Part shown: in pieces, positions 59,857-64,000 of the stretch | How the letters are laid out: every line of letters begins with the position of its first letter | How positions within the stretch are numbered: the first letter of the stretch is position 1 | Assembly (NCBI GenBank): GCA_030272155.1 | Contig: CP126195.1 | Coordinates: 5,687,001-5,751,000, forward strand | Source of the DNA: Tetradesmus obliquus | Lineage: Eukaryota > Chlorophyta > Chlorophyceae > Sphaeropleales > Scenedesmaceae | Direction: 5' to 3' | DNA length: 64,000 nucleotides | Notes under the pieces: model-generated | Seen by the model: only the letters and a program-made list of their open reading frames with translations | Database searches by the model: none | Told to the model about the DNA's origin: nothing | Translations under genes and position numbers: made by a program

Positions 59857-60893
59857 GATGTCTTCCCGCGCCCAGGCGGTACTCAAAGCGAGAGAACAAC
59901 ACTGCTTACATCGGGAAAAACGGGCGCAAAATCAACATAATTATTTGAAACTAAGTGTTAGAGTCTGATCCATTACTAAAAAGAAATACGGTCCGTCCGT
60001 CAGTCAGTCAGAAGCCTGGCTTAGGACCTGGCCCTTGAACCCCAGGGCGATTCGAAAACTTCAGAGGACGCAAACGAAGGAGCGATTGCAACAGAAAAAA
60101 GTTAAGTTGGGCACCTGAATTCGTTTCGAGGCTGCGGGCTGGGTGAGGCGGTGTTCTTTTGCGGGGTGCTACTGCAAAACATCACGGGCTACAGCAGGAA
60201 CAGCAGGCAGTGAAGCAAACTATTTGAGAAGCGATGGCTTGAGACGATTACTTTAAGTGAAAGGCGCCCGGGGTAGGGATAATCATGGGTGGCTTCTAAA
60301 ATTGCAGGTGTTGCAGTTGCTGCCTTGAGGACAGCACCAGCAAGCACGGGTGCCCCCCATCCTTACTTGGGCCTCCCATCCTTACTAGATACAAGTGACG
60401 TAGTCACGGGAAACTGCTAGTAGTCGCTCCAGTTATACTCGTGACAGCATCGAGTACCAGGCGGTCAGTAAGGTGACACCGGTGTCCACACTTTCGATGC
60501 ATGCCATGTACCACCTGGGCTTCCAACAGCTCGTTGCTGCAGCTGATTAAATGCAGCAAAGCAGCGGAAACAGCCGTGTGTCATTTGCGCAGCACACGTT
60601 GACATGTGTTACCAAATGCTGAACAGGTCGAACCGTTTGTGGCCACATCAACAATGCTGCAGATGCTGCAACCACGCTGACAGCGGGTATAAGAGAGTTA
60701 CAATGTGCGCTGGTACATGCCCACACAAGTTTCCGCGAAGCTTAACTGAGCAGAACCAAGGACGAAACTATACCTCCTGGGTTCCAAAATATTGAGGTAA
60801 CTGCACACTGTCTCAATTCAGAGCAACAGCAACGCCGCTACCGCCAACTTCTTCTGCAGCACGTGCCACTTAAGGCTGCTACTGCCCACACGT
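59857..60893. other. Intergenic: PC-esterase promoter side
   Basis: About 1 kb with no recognised gene; it contains a small direct repeat of CCCATCCTTACT near 60355-60390 and a 63-codon ORF without support. Confidence 0.5.
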
Positions 60894-61588
60894 TCACCAC
60901 TCAACCTCCAAGGGTACTGCGCCACCTGCTTCCTCTGCTGCTGCTGCTGCCTTCCCACTGCCGCCCGGATGCGTTGGCCGCTGCGCCGCAGGCAGCATTC
61001 GCACGCGCGCCTGCGAACCCGACCCCACCACCTCAAAAGCAAGCCCGTAGCGCCCACACAGCGCCGCCTGTGCACGCCGCACATGCTCTGCACGAGGCAG
61101 CAGCTCAACAGGCTGCTGTAACGGTGTAACAATCTGCTCAGCTGCCAACCGAGCCTCTTCCAAGCCCTCCTCTTCCTCCACTAGTGCACGCGCTGCACCA
61201 CCACCACCCCTGCTGCTGCTGCTGCTGCTGCTAGGTTGCTCTTCGTCTGCGCCATCACCATACGGCCAGTCATCCGGGCCCCTGATAGGAACAGCAGCAC
61301 CCCCAGCAGCAGCATCTGCTGCTGCTGCCGCACTGCCCGGCCATGAGGATGAGTCAGCATCATCATCCATGCTGCCGCCCCTGCTGCCAAACAAGCTGCC
61401 GGCTGAGGGCTCCAAGCCCAGCAGAGTGCGGAATGCACGCACCAGGTTGCTGCTGCTGCTGGATTTGATTGCGTAGACTGGCACACCGGCTTCACGCGCT
61501 GTTGCGCGCAGCGTGGCGTTGGTCTTGAGGCGACTGCGGATTGCCAACACAGCGTCGGACTCTGAGGGCCGGGGCGCGAGGTACACCT

Positions 61589-61641
<53 letters not shown>

Positions 61642-61739
61642 GCAAGCAAAAGCGTGGCGTCTGTTTGAGGCGGCTGCGGATGCCTAGCACAGCGTCGGAC
61701 TCTGAGGGCCGGGGAGCGAGTTACACCTGTGTTGCAACA

Positions 61740-61777
<38 letters not shown>

Positions 61778-64000
61778 TGGCAGCGTGGCGTTGGTTTTGA
61801 GGCGGCTGCGGATGGCAAAAACACACACCTTGTCATGCAGCCCCATCGCGCTCATCACCTCCCACAGCCGCTCCTCATCAAGGTGGCATGCACCATGCAG
61901 CACTCTGGTGCAAAGACCCAACAAACCCTTGAGCTTACGTTTGTTTTTCCAAAATCAACCCACCTTATCATGTCTCCCCAATGCGCTCATCACCTGGCTG
62001 ACACAGGCGCCCCCCACCAAGGTCGCAGTGCACAGTTGCCCTTTACATCTGCAAATGACACACAACCTCCGTCATTCTTACCTTGTCATGCAGCCTCATC
62101 GCGCTCATCACCTCCCACAGCCGCTCCTCATCCAAATCATCACCTGGTTCGCCTAGGATTGCAGCATATAATCGTTCAACACCCAGATAAACTCACCTTA
62201 TCATGTAGGCCCATCGCGCTCATCACCTCCCACAGCCGCTCCTCATCAAGGTCACTCGCATGCAGCCGCAGCAGCGCACCCTCGGGGCCAGCAAGACCCA
62301 GCCGCACGGCCCGCCCACGCCGCGTGACAGTGGCTGTGACGCAACAGCCGCACACAGGCAACATAGATGTCAGCCAGATGAATGAATGTCAGCCAGCAAC
62401 AGCAGCAGCACGCGCCCGCGCCGCTTAACAGTAGCAGCAGAGAGAGCAGGGGATGCCCAGTGGCAAACATGAGAGCAGGGGATGCCCAGTGGCAAACATG
62501 AGAGCAGGGGATGCCCAGTGGCAAACATGAGAGCAGGGGATGCCCAGTGGCAAACATGAGAGCAGGGGATGCCCAGTGGCAAACATGAGAGCAGGGGATG
62601 CCCAGTGGCAAACATGAGAGGCAGGGGATGCGCAGTGGCAAACATGAGAGCAGGGGATGCCCAGTGGCAAACATGAGAGCAGGGGATGCCCAGTGGCAAA
62701 CATGAGAGCAGGGGATGCCCAGTGGCAAACATGAGAGCAGGGGATGCGCAGTGGCAAACATGAGAGCAGGGGATGCCCAGTGGCAAACATGAGAGCAGGG
62801 GATGCGCAGTGGCAAACATGAGAGCAGGGGATGCGCAGTGGCAAACATGAGAGCAGGGGATGCGCAGTGGCAAACATGAGAGCAGGGGATGCGCAGTGGC
62901 AAACATGAGAGCAGGGGATGCCCAGTGGCAAACATGAGAGCAGGGGATGCGCAGTGGCAAACATGAGAGCAGGGGATGCGCAGTGGCAAACATCGGACAT
63001 GCCAGCCGAAGCGGAGTGGCAGAGCAGTTGTGCTTTGCGGTGCAGCCACTACACATATGCTTCTAGATCATCAGGGCAGGCACACTGCTCATGTGCAGGC
63101 ACACTGCTCATGTGCAGGCACACTGCTCATGTGAGGTTTGGTCGCTGACCATGTGCAGGCACACTGCTCATGTGCAGGCACACTGCTCATGTGAGGTTTG
63201 GTCGCTGACCATGTATGGCAGTAAAGAACACGGTACTCAGCATCAATGGGCTGAGCACCATGCACACAGCATCACACAACACACATTGAGCTGTTCAGCA
63301 AACAGGTACAATGATGCCACAAAGCACCCACCTGGCCCCGGCTCCTATTGTCCCTCCGCCACCAACAGCCGCCACATCTGCTTCTAGTTCATCAAATCTG
63401 GCACACTGCTCAAGTGAGATGCATTTGATTCCAACCATACCAATCATACATGGCAGAGCAGGTCATGCTCTCAACATCATTTGGCAAAACACGATGCACA
63501 AAGCACCAGGCACCAGGCTGTTTAGCGTCAGCATGTGTTGCTGCAAGGTGCTCTCAACCGCCAAAAGTGTGGCCCGCCTCACCTGGCCCGGGCTCCTGTT
63601 GCCCCTCAGCCACAAACAGCCGCGGCCGCACAAAGCCGCCAGCAGCCGCAGCAGCAGCAGCAGCAGCCTCCGCATCTACACCCTCTCCAACCAGCACACC
63701 AGCAGCAGCAGCAGCAGCAGCAGCGCCGGGCCGCCGCAAATCCGGCAGCACCCTCGCACCGCTGCTGCTGCTGCTGTTGGTTCGGCTGGCAGGGCTTGCT
63801 GCACCGCCTCGGCTGTGTGTGTATTTCAGAATGGATCCATCTGCAGCTCGTTCGCGCATTTGGCCTCCAGGGTTTTGCCCGGCCAGCAATGCATCTACTG
63901 CTGCTGCCACGTCAGCGTACACGTGCCACTTGTTGCGCTCAAGCATCTCGACAGCGACGTCAAAGGTTGGGGGCGCTGCGCGCTCCAGGATGCTCTTCTG
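60894..64000 (-). CDS. Ycf45-like AAA ATPase/R3H protein, 3' part
   Basis: Ycf45 and its nuclear relatives are P-loop ATPases related to SpoIIIAA. Only the part after the ATPase core is in the window: exons beyond 64000 to 63583, then 62333-62197, then 61586-60894 with the stop. The first piece reads SILERAAPPTFDVAVEML and AAVDALLAG, the conserved segment after the ATPase domain. Exon 2 gives TRRGRAVRLGLAGPEG and EERLWEVMSAMGL; exon 3 gives SESDAVLAIRSRLKTN, AGVPVYAIKSSSSSNLVRAF, acidic and Ser-rich stretches, and a degenerate R3H-like end (RRAQAALCGRYGL, ARVRML). Phases agree across both introns. The long intron 63582-62334 holds a 29-bp minisatellite; the second intron holds tail copies of exon 2 and head copies of exon 3. 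Confidence 0.85.
61643..62130 (-). repeat. Junction copies in the Ycf45-like gene
   Basis: Exon 3 heads (SESDAVL...RSRLKTNAT) recur at about 61643-61728 and 61776-61812; exon 2 tails (DEERLWEVMSAMGLHDK plus donor) recur at about 61838-61882, 61965-61995 and 62090-62135. Head and tail copies meet in one intron. Confidence 0.88.
62441..62993. repeat. 29-bp minisatellite, 19 copies
   Basis: Unit GAGAGCAGGGGATGCSCAGTGGCAAACAT with S = C or G. By my count copies 1-6, 8-10, 12 and 17 have CCC and the rest GCG; copy 7 has one extra G. Since 29 is not a multiple of 3, all minus frames stay open for long stretches, giving false 190-265 codon ORFs. Confidence 0.95.
63075..63215. repeat. Compound tandem repeat
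   Basis: Units of GCAGGCACACTGCTCATGT (19 bp), five in all, interspersed with two copies of GAGGTTTGGTCGCTGACCAT. It lies in the same intron as the 29-bp minisatellite. Confidence 0.85.

Noticed and set aside
62252-63056. Minus-strand ORFs of 190-265 codons with HVCHWASPAL-like repeats
   Set aside because: Produced by the 29-bp minisatellite being open in all frames; no conserved domain and it lies in an intron.

Overview
The window is nuclear DNA of a green alga. The genes are dense in short GT-AG introns, the proteins are plant or algal in type (a MUS81 of plant architecture, a Ycf45-like ATPase, a PMR5/TBL-like PC-esterase), and CAG/CTG triplet runs are everywhere. I infer Chlorophyceae, perhaps Sphaeropleales; no rRNA or organelle marker is present to prove this. 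I assembled the gene models by hand from splice sites, reading phase and protein families. The nine complete models sum to whole codons, which is a strong internal check.

Layout: two tandem dienelactone hydrolase paralogues (minus; 1-3081, running off the left edge, and 3624-7300); a membrane-anchored pirin (minus, 8043-10958); a zeta-crystallin-type quinone oxidoreductase ending in the peroxisomal signal SKL (minus, 11510-15740); a Sep15/SelM-like redox protein with CPAC and an Arg-rich tail (minus, 16323-18257); a divergent promoter region; an S28 serine carboxypeptidase of 15 exons (plus, 19104-28619); a multi-pass, perhaps prominin-like, membrane protein (plus, about 29245-31803); 7.7 kb without a recognisable gene (31804-39538), holding one tRNA-like, A-tailed SINE candidate; a very large MUS81 endonuclease (minus, 39783-50861); a protein with three dsRNA-binding domains (minus, 52635-54323); a PC-esterase/TBL-like protein (minus, 55404-59856); and the 3' part of a Ycf45-like AAA ATPase gene (minus, 60894 to beyond 64000). 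The genes do not form a pathway; this is an ordinary nuclear gene neighbourhood.

Two things stand out. First, almost every gene carries tandem copies of its own exon-intron junctions inside its introns. Copies of an exon head with its acceptor lie upstream of the real exon, copies of an exon tail with its donor lie downstream, and only the copy nearest the rest of the exon is complete. The arrays reach 12 or more extra copies (S28 exon 12). Second, the catalytic nucleophile motif of two unrelated hydrolases is completed by a microexon: 11 nt in both dienelactone hydrolases (G-Y-C-Y-G) and only 5 nt in the S28 peptidase (G-G-S-Y-G-G). In addition, triplet runs just upstream of acceptors read CTG on the sense strand, while exonic runs read CAG and encode Gln, Ala or Ser.
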